From Brachionus plicatilis (lineage: Eukaryota; Rotifera; Eurotatoria; Ploima; Brachionidae): DNA of 64,000 nucleotides. The stretch lies in the NCBI GenBank assembly GCA_010279815.1, contig QEOQ01000316.1, forward strand, positions 1,698,193 through 1,762,192, written 5' to 3'. Shown here in pieces: positions 47,690-58,124 of this stretch (position 1 is the stretch's first letter; each line of letters begins with the position of its first letter). The notes under the pieces were generated by a model. The model was not told where the DNA came from. It did no database searches and saw nothing but the letters and a program-made list of their open reading frames with translations. The translations under genes were made by a program, and so were the position numbers.

Positions 47690-48690
47690 CATATATTACT
47701 ATGGTACAGCATATTCTAAATGAGGACGAATGAAGGCTGTGAATAAGGTTTTGAAAAAACTTGGTGTCTAATACAGTACAATTCATAACTAACTTGTACA
47801 TATCTTTTCCTCGACTCTTCCTCGACTTTTTCTTTCCCCACTGGAATAGTTGAAGAAGAGTCGAGGAACAAAATGCGTAAAAGTTAGTTTTAATATGTAC
47901 TGTATAAAGAAGTTATTTTTAGTTGTTCAATTATTTGGGTTGCCTTCGCTACTGCGTGGCTAACCTGCGTATAAAATTTTAGATTAGGAGTTATATATGA
48001 TTAAATTATATGATCAGAGTTTGAGAGCGATAGGTACTTTAGAATTAACAATTATCAAAATTTACGATGACTTATATACACTCAAATCTTTTTCAGATTT
48101 GGTGGTATATTCAAGAGTATGTCTGTTTTGTCCGTCGTTGTGGTTCATAGTTAATCGGGGAAAATTGGCTATGGCTCGCTTTGACTTGGTGATTTCCATC
48201 TCCTTACATTTTTCAGAGTGAAAAAGCATACACTAAGATGCAGCCCAGTCCGATCAAGCGTCTAGGTCCTCCTGGACTATTTCAAAGGCATTGTGATCTT
48301 TGATAATAGCTTTAAACTTTCTGTCATCAGCAAACAACTTTAACAAATGTTTGACCACCTTTAGCATGTCATTAATAAAAATGACAAAACGAAGGGGGTC
48401 TAAGATACTGCCTTGAGGTACTCCACTTGTGACATTTTTCCAAGATGAGACACTATCACCAATCACACTCTCTGTTTTCGATTTTGTAAGAAATTTTTTA
48501 CCCAAGCTAAGATATGTTCACTAAATTCATATGTTTCGAGCTTAGCCTAAAGTGCATTGTGACAAACTTTATCGAATGCCTAAGCAAAGTCTAAAAAGAT
48601 GATCAAAACTTTGTTGCCCATGGCTAATGAATTTGAGGCAATAGCGATGGTTTCAAAAATATTAATCTTTTACTGTTAAAGCTCAACAAA
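47690..48690 (-). pseudogene. LINE reverse-transcriptase pseudogene
   Basis: Read right to left: VLIIFLDFA, stop, AFDKVCHNAL (RT block with the first catalytic Asp); WKNVTSGVPQGSILDPLRFV; FINDM; LLKLFADD (the usual YADD/FADD catalytic pair, intact); then DLDA.SDWAAS.CMLFHSEK with stops; EKDLSVYKSS; and finally KTLFTAFIRPHLEYAVP at about 47745-47695. Order and motifs are those of a CR1/Jockey-like non-LTR ORF2. Multiple stops and frame changes make it dead. A 129-base MITE interrupts it. Confidence 0.8.
47774..47902. mobile_element. 129-base TA-flanked MITE
   Basis: TA (47772-47773 and 47903-47904) flanks ends CAGTAC...GTACTG. Arms pair over about 50 bases, including AACTAACTT and TCCTCGACTCTTC with complements. 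Inserted in the LINE pseudogene between its EKDL and HLEY motifs. Confidence 0.75.
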
Positions 48691-48869
48691 AGTTTGAAAA
48701 ACTCACATCTATGTTCATCTATTCTCTTATTAATCACAAGCAAATTTATCAATATTGTAGTATGGTGACGTGATCAGACTAAAAATATTACTTGTTATTT
48801 CAAAAGAGATGAAATAGTTGTTATTTTCTAAACTTATTTTAAATAAAGTGTTTAACTAAATACTAGCCT

Positions 48870-49135
48870 TATTATTCTCACACTCGGCCTGTACTACATT
48901 GATGGCAGCGGTTAAGCTATTAGATTGATTTCTAAAATAAAAATAAAACGTGGTATCAAGTGTGTTGAATAGTTGATTTTAGTGGTAAGCCAAAAGTAAA
49001 GTGTTTAAGATGGTTGGAAAATCTAAATTGTTCAATGGAAGAAAAGAAAAAGCTTCTAGTTATTCATTGTTTCAGTCGATTTTGAACAATAACGAGGAGA
49101 ATAATATAGCACACACTCGGCCTGTACTGCAATAT
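48870..49135. repeat. Short direct repeats
   Basis: CACACTCGGCCTGTACT occurs at about 48880-48896 and 49114-49130. Between them TGGTATCAAG (about 48951) resembles a tRNA-Met primer-binding site, and an ATG-led ORF follows at 49009. This may be a decayed Ty1/copia-like LTR fragment; evidence is thin. Confidence 0.25.
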
Positions 49136-49628
49136 AAAATTGTTCTAGATTTAAATTAATGAAAGTATATAAGTGGAAATAATCATCAGATTTTATTTTA
49201 AAAAAGAATTCATTTGCTTTTAAACATTTAGTAAAGAATTGCACAAGAATTTAGGCGCAATTTTTTTTCTCAAATGTTTATTTAAAAAAATAATAGGATT
49301 AAAATTATTTTTTAAAAAAGTCAGAAAAATTCCTCATAAATTTTTTTAGTCGCTAACTTTCAGCAATGTAAGAAGATAAATAAATGGCCAAAAATACGTT
49401 TGATCACATCTAATTCAAATTTGTTAAATTATTTGTTATCGATAGGAGAAATTTGACTTATGGAAATTTTAAACTTTGATAATTAATGAAACTAATTTAA
49501 TTTTTGATAAGACTTCTTCAAATTTTGACAGTTAAAATTAAAATTTTATTGTAAAAAATATTTTATTTGATTCAAAATTAATTGTAATATTTTATATATT
49601 AAAAATTTTTTATATTTATTTTATATTA

Positions 49629-50170
49629 CAGTACTGATTGGTCACGTGGAATTTACGTAAAATTACGTAAATTTACGAAAAATTCACCTTATTTTACTTT
49701 GGCCAAAAAATGGCCGAATTTATGTAAATTTTGGTAAATTTTCACTCCAAAAAAATTTTCAGAGTTTTTATTGCTTTTTTTGACAAAAAGAAAATTTCTA
49801 TATTATTTGCTCCTTACATTTTTTCTACATCAAATTTAAAGGTGGTCTCGAATTTTTGGTTTAATATCATTAATTGTCCAGAAACGCTTTGTCTTGATGG
49901 TTTAACGCATAGATCTCGAAATTGTCAACTCAATAGCCGTTACAGAGGACAATGCTGAAAGTGATTCAGATATCGAAGAAATTTCCAAATCAGAAAAAAC
50001 AGCCATTAGTTCGAAAGATGCAATTGATCGAATTAATGATCTATAAAATATTTTTTTTGAATAAAAAGGATGATTTTTCAAACATCGTTGATTTTTTATT
50101 TAATATTGAAAATATTTTAATTCAAAAATTCAATACAAAACAAAAATCTGTTTGTGATTTTTTCAAATAA
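49629..50170 (+). pseudogene. pogo/Tigger-like transposase remnant
   Basis: The left end TA-CAGTACTGATTGGTCACG (49627 on) resembles the window's TA-flanked elements and has repeated TTTACGTAA motifs. From about 49912 one frame reads DLEIVNSIAVTEDNAES, then SEKTAISSKDAIDRINDL before a stop at 50044. After a +1 shift the coding continues FFLNKKDDFSNIVDFLFN and ends TKQKSVCDFFK at 50170. Acidic region, SSKDA-D-I helix and a final QxxxxDFF (PCNA-box-like) match the C-terminus of pogo/Tigger DDE transposases. The catalytic core is missing and there is a frameshift. Confidence 0.55.
49871..49916 (-). pseudogene. Captured fragment of the nuclear-receptor exon
   Basis: Bases 49871-49916 match 51744-51789 of the nuclear-receptor coding exon at 44 of 46 positions, in the same orientation (for example CGCTTTGTCTTGATGG shared exactly). 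Similarity stops at AGATCT, exactly where the transposase-like reading begins. This is a small duplicated piece, not a gene. Confidence 0.85.
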
Positions 50171-50447
50171 TTTCTATTTTTTAACCATTTCTTTATTTTT
50201 TTAAATAAAATTTTAGAAACCAAAATTTTTTTGTTAATTACTGAATTTTTTTAATTAATATATATTTTTTAAAATATTATGACTTTTTTATATACCGATC
50301 GCTCTGTGATTAAGAAAAGATCAGTTTTAAATTATTTGACCAACTACCACCGTTTTAACCACATTTTTTGACTTGGACTTTTATAAAAAAGAATAAATAA
50401 AAGTCTTTGACTTGAGACTTGTGAATTTTATTAAACTGATTACATAT

Positions 50448-51110
50448 ACTTTTTCCGTGATACTTTTTCCGCGCGTACGGAAAAAGTGTTATTTTTGATG
50501 CGCGGAAAAAGTCTTGAATATGTTTTATACAATTTTTTATTAAAAAAGATAGTGTAAGAAAATTTTTTATATCCATTTAAAATTAAGAATAAAGAACAAA
50601 AAACAAAGACAAATTATAGCATAAAATGAGAATTTTCATTTTCTACCATAATTATGTTACTATGTTCACCTGAACTTATAAAAAAGTTCGAAACAGACGG
50701 CAAATTATCGGCGCTATTTCCATCCGAATTTGAGCTATGATCTATTAAATCTTGAGGGAGTTCCTGCGTAATTCTTTTTTGTGGCATGATTGTATCCACA
50801 CATCCAATTAATTAAATGTCTACCATTTTTTGGTTTATTGTTTCTATTGCGAGTAAATAAATAGTCATTTGCCAAAAAGCTTTTTCCTATATGCCACATG
50901 ATCACTCGAGTTTTCATTGTCGGATGTACCATGCTGACCATTATTCAAAATATATTCCAGCTTTATATTTTTTTTGGTCATTTCAATTTTCAATTTTGAT
51001 TTTACAATTCTTATATTGAGTGAATGTATTGAAATATTAATTATTTTTAATTAAAATTTTAAAATTCCATTCACGGAAGAAGCATTATTATTGATGCGCG
51101 GAAAAAGTAA
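50448..51110 (-). mobile_element. Decayed element with GGAAAAAGT repeats
   Basis: A 36-base unit (ACGGAAAAAGTGTTATTTTT then GATGCGCGGAAAAAGT) at 50477-50512 recurs with a few changes at 51073-51108. The left copy also forms a palindrome ACTTTTTCCGCGCGTACGGAAAAAGT-like (50462-50487). Between them the minus strand has MTKKNIKLEYILNNGQ from 50981, a stop, then YLFTRNRNNKPKNGRHLINW and MC, and another frame QKRITQELPQDL. These weakly recall FLYWCH-type DNA-binding modules of MULE elements. Heavily decayed; class uncertain. Confidence 0.4.
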
Positions 51111-51409
51111 CGATTTAACTCTGTATAATCTGAAGCATAGTTTTTTTCAAAGATACTATCTAACAGGTATAATTAAATATCAGAGAGGTAATAAATAAAA
51201 TTTTCAAGATTTTTTGAGATGAAGAGAATCAAAGAGCTAAAAAATTATGTGCTATCGGATTAGATGACGCACACCTTGTCAACATTTATCTTTTATTTAA
51301 ATTTAATATTAAATCAAATATTTTCTTGTTAAATAGCTTTATTTTATTTTTATTTAAATACAAATAAATGGAATTTAAAAACAAAAACATATAACTTACA
51401 AAAATACAT

Positions 51410-54400
51410 CTAAATTAAATCAATGTCCGAAACGCTCAACAAAATTTTCGTCTTAATTACTTTATCTTTGCACACATTGTCAATTAGTCTTAAAATAAGC
51501 TTTTGACAATAGCAGGCATCAATATCGTTCATAGTCGATTGAATGCTCACTTGCATGAATTGATCTATGTTCAAAAGCGAACTAAATAGAATAAGTAAAA
51601 AATGAAAAATTTTAAGCTCATTTAAATCAGCGCTTTTGACGCACTCATAACCAGAGATCGCTACTTGATCGCTAGTCTCCTGATACTGATAATAATCGTA
51701 TGTCCCAAAACTGGGATACATCCCGTCCCGGGTAGAATAAGAATAATTGTCCACAAACGCTTTGTCTTGATGGTTTGACGCATAGATCTTTTGCAATTGC
51801 TCCAACATCTTAAGCTCATAGGCGCTTAGCTGACAAGACAAAAGCAACAGCACACTGGACTTGTTGGCCACTTGCTGATCGACCAGGAACGAATAAGCCA
51901 CCAGCAAAGAGCGGCTTATTTTCTCCTGGTACTGTGTTTCATTAAAGCCGGTCTTTTGACCATTGTGGAATATGGTGACCACATTGCGGATCAAGTCTGT
52001 CATGTACTCTTTTACTTTTAGCTCTGAATTAGCTGTGCGGATCAATTGGCGCTTGTTTTCTATCTCGTTCAGCACAAACGAGTTCACTTGTTTTAGATTT
52101 AGATTGTCCATTTCAAATGGTCCAAGCTCGCCAGCAAACAAGTCCAATTCATCTTTGGCTTTTTCCGACTTGGCAGTCAGGCCCGCTTTTAGACACTTGT
52201 CAAATTTACAGTATTCACAGTTTAAGTCGCATATAACATGTTGGCACATGCTTGGTCTTATCTGTCGCTTGGACACTCTTTTGAAAAATGATCTGCAATC
52301 GTCACATGTTTGATGGTATTCCAGCACATTGGATTTTTCGCATATTGGACACACACATGTGACCAACTTGGTTTCTTTATATTAAAGAAAATAATTTAGA
52401 AATGGAAAAAAAAGTGATTCAAAAAATAGAGGAAAAGAGAAAATTTTTAAATTTAATCTTCAATAGATGAAATTTTCTAAATTTTTAAATTTTAAAAAAT
52501 AATTTTTTGTTTGTATTCATTTGAAAAAAAAACTTTAAAAAAAAATAAATTTTTTTCTATATTTTAATTTTGAAGATTATGTATCTATTATTGAGCTAAA
52601 TAGAGTGATTATTTTTTTTTTTTTTTGAAATTGCAAAATTGACAAGATTTAATGAAAATTTGAAAAAATTTACTTTTGCCGGTTTTTTAGCCTTTTATAA
52701 AATATTTAATTTCTTTCACTTTTAGTTATTTATTATAATCCAGGGCTAAAATAATTTGAAATTTATTCGGCCATATTTTATAAACTAAATTCATTGGAAA
52801 GATGAAACTAATTTTAAAATTCATTAATGCTTTTAAAATTAGAATAATGAGATAATAAGAAAATTAAATTTTTTAATTTATTCTAAAATGAGAATCATTT
52901 GATACAAAAATTATTTTTTTTGGCAAACCTTCTATTAAGTGATTAATTAATTTTATAAATTATTTTTTATTTAATCTCTTTCTAATTTTGCTTATGAAAA
53001 TCTTTTTACTTAGATTAGCTACAACATTTAAAAAATTTTCAAGAATATTATCATTTGGCTGAAGTATAATTCAATCCAAGCTTTTATTTTTTTCAAGTTA
53101 AAATTAAATAATTTTAAATATTTGTGGATAAATAATGTCAAAAATAAATTAGTTTATTTTGTTTGAAAAAAAGATCAACCAACTTCTAGTGAATCAAGTG
53201 TTAAATAATTCTGTCTTTGTCGAACTAGTCTAATACATAATCTTTATTAAAATAGTACCACTACTACTACATCGGCTTATGAAAATATTCATTTAATTTG
53301 AAGAAAACTTGAACACACTTGATATTGAACCAATGGTCACTCAAACTACAAAGAGAAAACTATTCTTGATGAAGAGACTATGGAAAAAAAAAACTAAAAA
53401 AGCTTGTCGATTGTCAAAGAGTCGAGAGAAGCAATCAGCCAGCCGGACAAAATCACTCATTTGCAAAAATAGCTAAATCATTCGAATAAATCAACAAATA
53501 TAATTTTCACTTTTGACAAGAATGTTTTTCTTTTGTCAATGAGATTTACATTTAATATTTTTTGATGTCTAAATTGAGAAATAATAAAAAATTTGATCAA
53601 ATTAATTTTAATTTTTTATTCAAAATACTCTCTTTGCTTGCTTCTTTTCTTCCCTAAAAAATCTAATTAAAATACAAAAAAAATCAAAAATTTCTTCAAA
53701 AAGTCCTAATGATTATCTTTTAATTTAATTTGAATAAGCCGATTAGAATCGTGGAAATGACACAAAAATGTGTAAAGCTCTTAAAAAATCATTTTTTTTT
53801 TGCATTTTTCTGCTAAATTGATGGCCAGATAACATTAATTACTTAAAATTAAACTGATTATTTTTTTTTCAATTTATATGATATTTATAAATGGCAAAAG
53901 AATTTTCAAAAAAAATATAAATTAAATTTTTTTCAATTTTTTTCTTAATTTGCCTCTAGACTCTAGATTTAGTGGACTTTTTAGACATGAATTCAAATAA
54001 ATGAGCGGAGTGGATTGAGAGAAATTCAATTCACACAATTTTTCCTTAAAAATGTTAAATTTTTTTAAATTTTAATTTTAGAAGGTGAATATTTTAAATT
54101 TATTTTTAAATTCAATGAATTGACAATGACAAAAAAGACAAGTCAACCAAAGCAGACCAAATTGTAACTAAAATTTTTTAATTGACATTATCTTTCCATT
54201 TAAATGACATTTTATTCTATGATCAAAAATCACAAACATTCGAAGTTAATTTTCAAAAAAAACATAAAAATTAGAATTAATCTTAAAAATCTAAACAAAA
54301 ATGATTATTTTCTAATATTTCTTTTTTAATGTTTTTTTTTCTTTTCCACTAAAATCTCTATCAAAATAATAAAGTGATATGAACACGAATTTTTTCAATT

Positions 54401-56292
54401 TATTTATTTTATTTTAAAAAATTTTATTCTATAGATATTGGTATTGCATGTTCCTAATAATTTTGGATATTTTTAATTATGATGATGGACCGATAAATAA
54501 AAAAATCAAATCTCTAAAAAAATTAAGTTACCTCTAATTTATTTATTTGGAAAAATCTACTCGGTCAAATTTAGATCATAAAAAGTTTTTTTTTACAATA
54601 TTATTTCAATTTTTTAAAATTCTTTATCTTCGTTCACACAATTAATTCATTCAGGGTTGTATAATTTTTATGTGCCTGACTGATTTTTTATAGTCCCATA
54701 AAACTAAAGTTTGAGTAAGATCATGGCTAGCAATAAAAAAATTGGAACAACAAGTGATTCTGAGAATGAGAATGACAAAAAAAGAGTGTGAATTATGTCT
54801 TTAATAAACAAATAAAAATCGGCAAGCTTTTTTAATTATTCTAGAGAGATTTTTAATTGATGAAAAAATAATTTCTTTTTAAGAATTTTCTAATTTTTTA
54901 AATGGGATGTTGATCTTTTTATTAAAGGGTCTATTAATCATGTAACCCTGGGGTACAAACATTAAAAACATTTAAAATAATAAAATTTAATTTAAAATTT
55001 TAGGAGGTGAATATTTTAAATTAATTATTATAATAAAAATAATTATAAAACTAAATTCATGACCAAATTAAAAAATTTAAAAAATTATTAATTTAAAGGC
55101 TTTAAAATTGGAACTAAAAAGAATCGTTCGGAAGGATCCTAGAAATAAATTGCGCGCAATTTTTCTGAATAAAACAACAATGAATTTTTTTGTTTGTATA
55201 AGTTTTAAATGGTCTATTAAATTCAAATATTTTTCCACCTAAAAAGTATTTTTTAAAAACATTCAGAAAAATGTCAAATTTAAGATTTGAATAGGAAAAG
55301 ATTTCTAATTTCTAGTCTTAAAATTAAAACTGTTTTAAAGAAATACAATTTTTCTCTAAAATTTTTTTTACAATCAAAAGATTAAAATAAATTTAAATCA
55401 AAAAGAAATTTAAATTAGCTTTCACAAATGGGTTCTAATAAAAAAGATTAAAAGAGACTTAGATGTAAATATATTTTTTAAAAAAATTAAAATTTAAAAT
55501 AAAAATTTTTTTCTCAAAAACTTGTTTTATAAAGAAAAGATTAAAATAAATTTTAATCAAGAAAAAAAATTAAATAAGCAATCTAAAATGAGTACTAATA
55601 AAAAAGATCAAAAGGGTCTTAGATGTTAATATATTTAAAAAAAAATTTTTTTTTCCAAAAACTTATTTTATGATCAAATTAAAAATAAAAATTCAAAAAT
55701 TACCATCTTTGACTTTTCGCTTGAGACTTTGTTTAGCTGGACTTTTACTTTTCTTGTGCATTTTGGCCGCCGAATAGTCATGACTAGTGGTGGGCTGATC
55801 AAAAGCAGCAAAATTGTTTGCATACACCTCATTTTTAGGTTGGAAAGCCTCGCCACTTTGAGCATTGTTCTGATAGGCCAATTGTCCAGAGCCGGTCCAG
55901 CCGGTGAACGCATCGCTTTGATAGTTTTGATAGTAGTGCGGATAGTGGGCAGTTGGCTCGGCGGGCTCGTAGTTAAACTCGCTGAAAGTGGCCAGACCGG
56001 ACGGGTAGTAGGGCTGGCTTTGGTACGAGGTGAAGTAGTAGTGGCTGGGCTCGGCGTAGTAGGCGGCCGGGTTGGCGGCGAGCGGCGAAGCGGAGGCGGG
56101 CGGCGACGATGCCGACGACGACGACGACGAAAACTGCTGCTGCGGGTAGTAGTTGGTGTCGAACGGCATCGTGTAGCTTTGGCCCGGGTACGGCTGAGTC
56201 GAGTACGAGTACGAGTTGGACGCGTTTGTCGATGGCAAGTAGGACGAGGCTGAAGAAGAGGCGGATGACGACGTCGACGAGTTCGAGTCCAT
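51410..56292 (-). CDS. Nuclear hormone receptor, two exons
   Basis: Exon 1 (55704-56292) encodes 196 residues of Ser/Tyr/Pro-rich sequence (MDSNSSTSSSASSSASSYLP, YPGQSYTMPFDTNYYPQQQF) ending in basic KSKSPAKQSLKRKVKD. It suits an A/B transactivation region. Exon 2 (51410-52374) begins after TTTAATATAAAG and joins in phase. It encodes a DNA-binding domain (CPIC...CDDCRSFFKRVSKRQ; then CQHVIC, CEYCKFDKCLKAGL) and a ligand-binding-like domain of about 240 residues. Total is 517 residues. The P-box CDDCRSFFKR confirms the family. The second finger is C-x4-C-x3-C-x2-C, shorter than the usual C-x5-C-x9-C-x2-C. No clear C-terminal AF-2 helix. Exon 2 identity is firm; linking exon 1 across 3.3 kb rests on phase, splice sites, strand and composition. 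Confidence 0.7.
52375..55703. other. Intron of the nuclear-receptor gene (inferred)
   Basis: AT-rich, without recognised exons. It holds the tandem duplication listed at 55360-55680 and a short repeated phrase (GGTGAATATTTTAAATT) at about 54083 and 55005. Confidence 0.5.
55360..55680. repeat. Diverged tandem duplication, period about 170 bases
   Basis: CTAATAAAAAAGATTAAAAG then ACTTAGATGTAAATATATTT (about 55435) recurs as CTAATAAAAAAGATCAAAAG then TCTTAGATGTTAATATATTT (about 55600). Following CAAAAACTTGTTTTAT / CAAAAACTTATTTTAT also repeats. A partial third unit precedes at about 55370. Confidence 0.65.
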
Positions 56293-56720
56293 TTATCACT
56301 CATACAAAATTGTCTATTGGAAAAATTTAAAAAAATAATTAGTTTAATTTGAAAATCTGTCAAAAAAAAATACGAAGAAAAAACAAGATCTCAATTGAGA
56401 TTTGGCAGCCATAAAGCAGTTTTATTATCATTTTAATTTATAATCATACGGTTTTATGGCATTGTTCTCTTCTCAACTTAATGGGTTTGAGAAAGTCGAG
56501 CGAGAACGCACGAGTAGATGCGCCGCTCTCTCTCTCTTTCTCTCTCTCTCTCAAACGGTCAATTAACCGCTAAATTGAGTTTATCCGAGCCCGGAGTTAG
56601 CCTATAAATTGGAGAGAAGAGTCTTCTAACTGGGCCTAGGTTTACGGTCGTAAAACTAGCCGTAAAAATTAGTCGAGTCATTTAGCTTGGTAGCGCGCAA
56701 GTGCGATAGTCATTGACATT
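56293..56720 (-). promoter_or_regulatory. Nuclear-receptor upstream region with CT/GAGA tract
   Basis: Upstream of the receptor ATG on the minus strand, a (CT)n tract (56527-56553 on plus; GAGAG on minus) lies in an unusually GC-rich block that also contains AACGCACGAG and GCCCGGAG words. GAGA-type tracts are common in animal promoters. A possible 3' splice site (TTTTTCCAATAG) just upstream of the ATG hints at a non-coding 5' exon. Promoter role is inference. Confidence 0.35.
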
Positions 56721-57620
56721 CTAAATTACTTTATTATCATCAATGAGTTAAATATTTTATGAGATTTAGCAAAACGACATATTTTTGTAATAGAAACCTT
56801 TTTTTTTTGTTGCTTTTTTTACCTTTTTTTATTGCCGTGTTTGATCTTTTTAATCTGTCTACCACCCCCCCTGCTCCTCCCCCATGCCCATCATACATTT
56901 CAGGTAGAGAGAAATTTCTTTAAAAAAAATGTTTGCTTTATTAGGTTTATGATTCGAACGTGAAATCAATTTTGGGATAATTATTGCGGGTCTTTATTTT
57001 TTTGGAGAATTTATTTAATTTTAAATTTAGTTTAGAGTAAATAAAATATAAGAATAGATTTTATTTTTTTCTGTAATTTATGGCATCCGTAAAATTGAAT
57101 TAAAGAAAATTAAAAATTTGACAAAATTCTTTTTTTTTTACCTCAAGTCTGAAATCAATTATTTAAACTCAATTTTTTCTATCGTTTTTTTTGAGAATTT
57201 AAATAATTTTAATTTTTTCTAATTTTTACCTTGACTATAAATTTATTTCTTTTGTAATTTATGCGATCGGCAAAATTCAAATTTATTTTTCACTTATAGA
57301 GTAAACAGTTTTGTTGTTTAACTTTAGTTTTAAAATAAAAATTTTAATAAATTAAGGAAGTTAGGTACTCATGAAAGCTAACTTTTACAAATTCTTTTTT
57401 TTTTTTTTTAAATTTTCAAAAAAAACTTTAAATGCTGATAACTTTACGAAAAAAGAATTTTTTTGAATTCTGTAAAAAGCACTAGATTCAATTTTTTCTC
57501 AGCTTTAATTTGGTACCATTTTTTTTGTTTAACTTAAGTTTTAAAATAAATTAAAATAAGTCAACATGGGTTGCATTGAACCCTGAATTTCAAAAAAGTC
57601 GAAACAAAAAGTTGAATTAA
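56721..57620. other. No supported gene; diverged repeats
   Basis: AT-rich, with copies of a TTTATGATTCGAAC / TAATTTATG...GGCAAAATT phrase at about 56945, 57075 and 57255 that recur near 59040, 59270 and 59900. Confidence 0.4.
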
Positions 57621-57622
57621 TG

Positions 57623-58124
57623 TTTAATTTATATGAATGCGTTAGAAAGGGTTCAATAGAGGGCAACAAAAATACTATTGTCTCTAAGAAACATGTCGTA
57701 TGAAATGAGGTTGACGAAATTAGGACTGACAAAGCTGGGTGAAAGAAAAATGAGAGGGGACTTGATTGAAATGTACAAATTAGTAAATGGAATAGAAAAG
57801 GCAGGCCTGGTCAAAAATCTGGTGAATAGATCAGAAAACAAGGGTCCTGCCGGGGCGTTTAGAGGGAATAGCATCAGATTCCAGAGAGAAAGCTTCCCAA
57901 CTCAAATTAGAAACGATTTTGCAGCTGCAGTAAGCGCCAGACATGTATTTTTCTCAAACAGGGTAGTTCTGCATTGGAATAAGTTGCCAGAAAATGTGGT
58001 GAAATCAACAGCTTTAGATAAGTTCAATGGAATCGGCTGCTACACGGCCAATTGGCGGTGTAGCAGCTTGTCGCAGCAAGAACTCCTAATACGACTATTA
58101 CTACAAAATAAAAATAATAAATAA
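57623..58124 (+). pseudogene. CR1/Jockey-like LINE ORF2 C-terminus
   Basis: Reads NALERVQ, stop, RATKILLSLRNMSYEMRLTK, then LGERKMRGDLIEMYKLVNG, FRTQ-like SFPTQIRNDF, FFSNRVVLHWNKLPENVV and ALDKFNG. This is the classic ending of CR1/L2/Jockey-type ORF2 (LE.VQRRATK...L.YEERL..L.L..LE.RR.RGDLI....; F..R....WN.LP..VV....L..FK). One in-frame stop and 5' truncation; otherwise open to a TAA at 58122, followed by an A/T-rich tail. It is one of the better preserved LINE copies here. Confidence 0.85.

Noticed and set aside
54723..54795. Short ORF starting MASNKKIGTTSDSENEND
   Set aside because: Only 23 codons, polar low complexity, no splice partner.
55729..56363. Arg/Ser-rich and Val/Arg-rich open frames over the receptor N-terminal exon
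   Set aside because: Alternate frames of a GC-rich low-complexity exon; the chosen frame has a good ATG, donor and phase match to the DBD exon.
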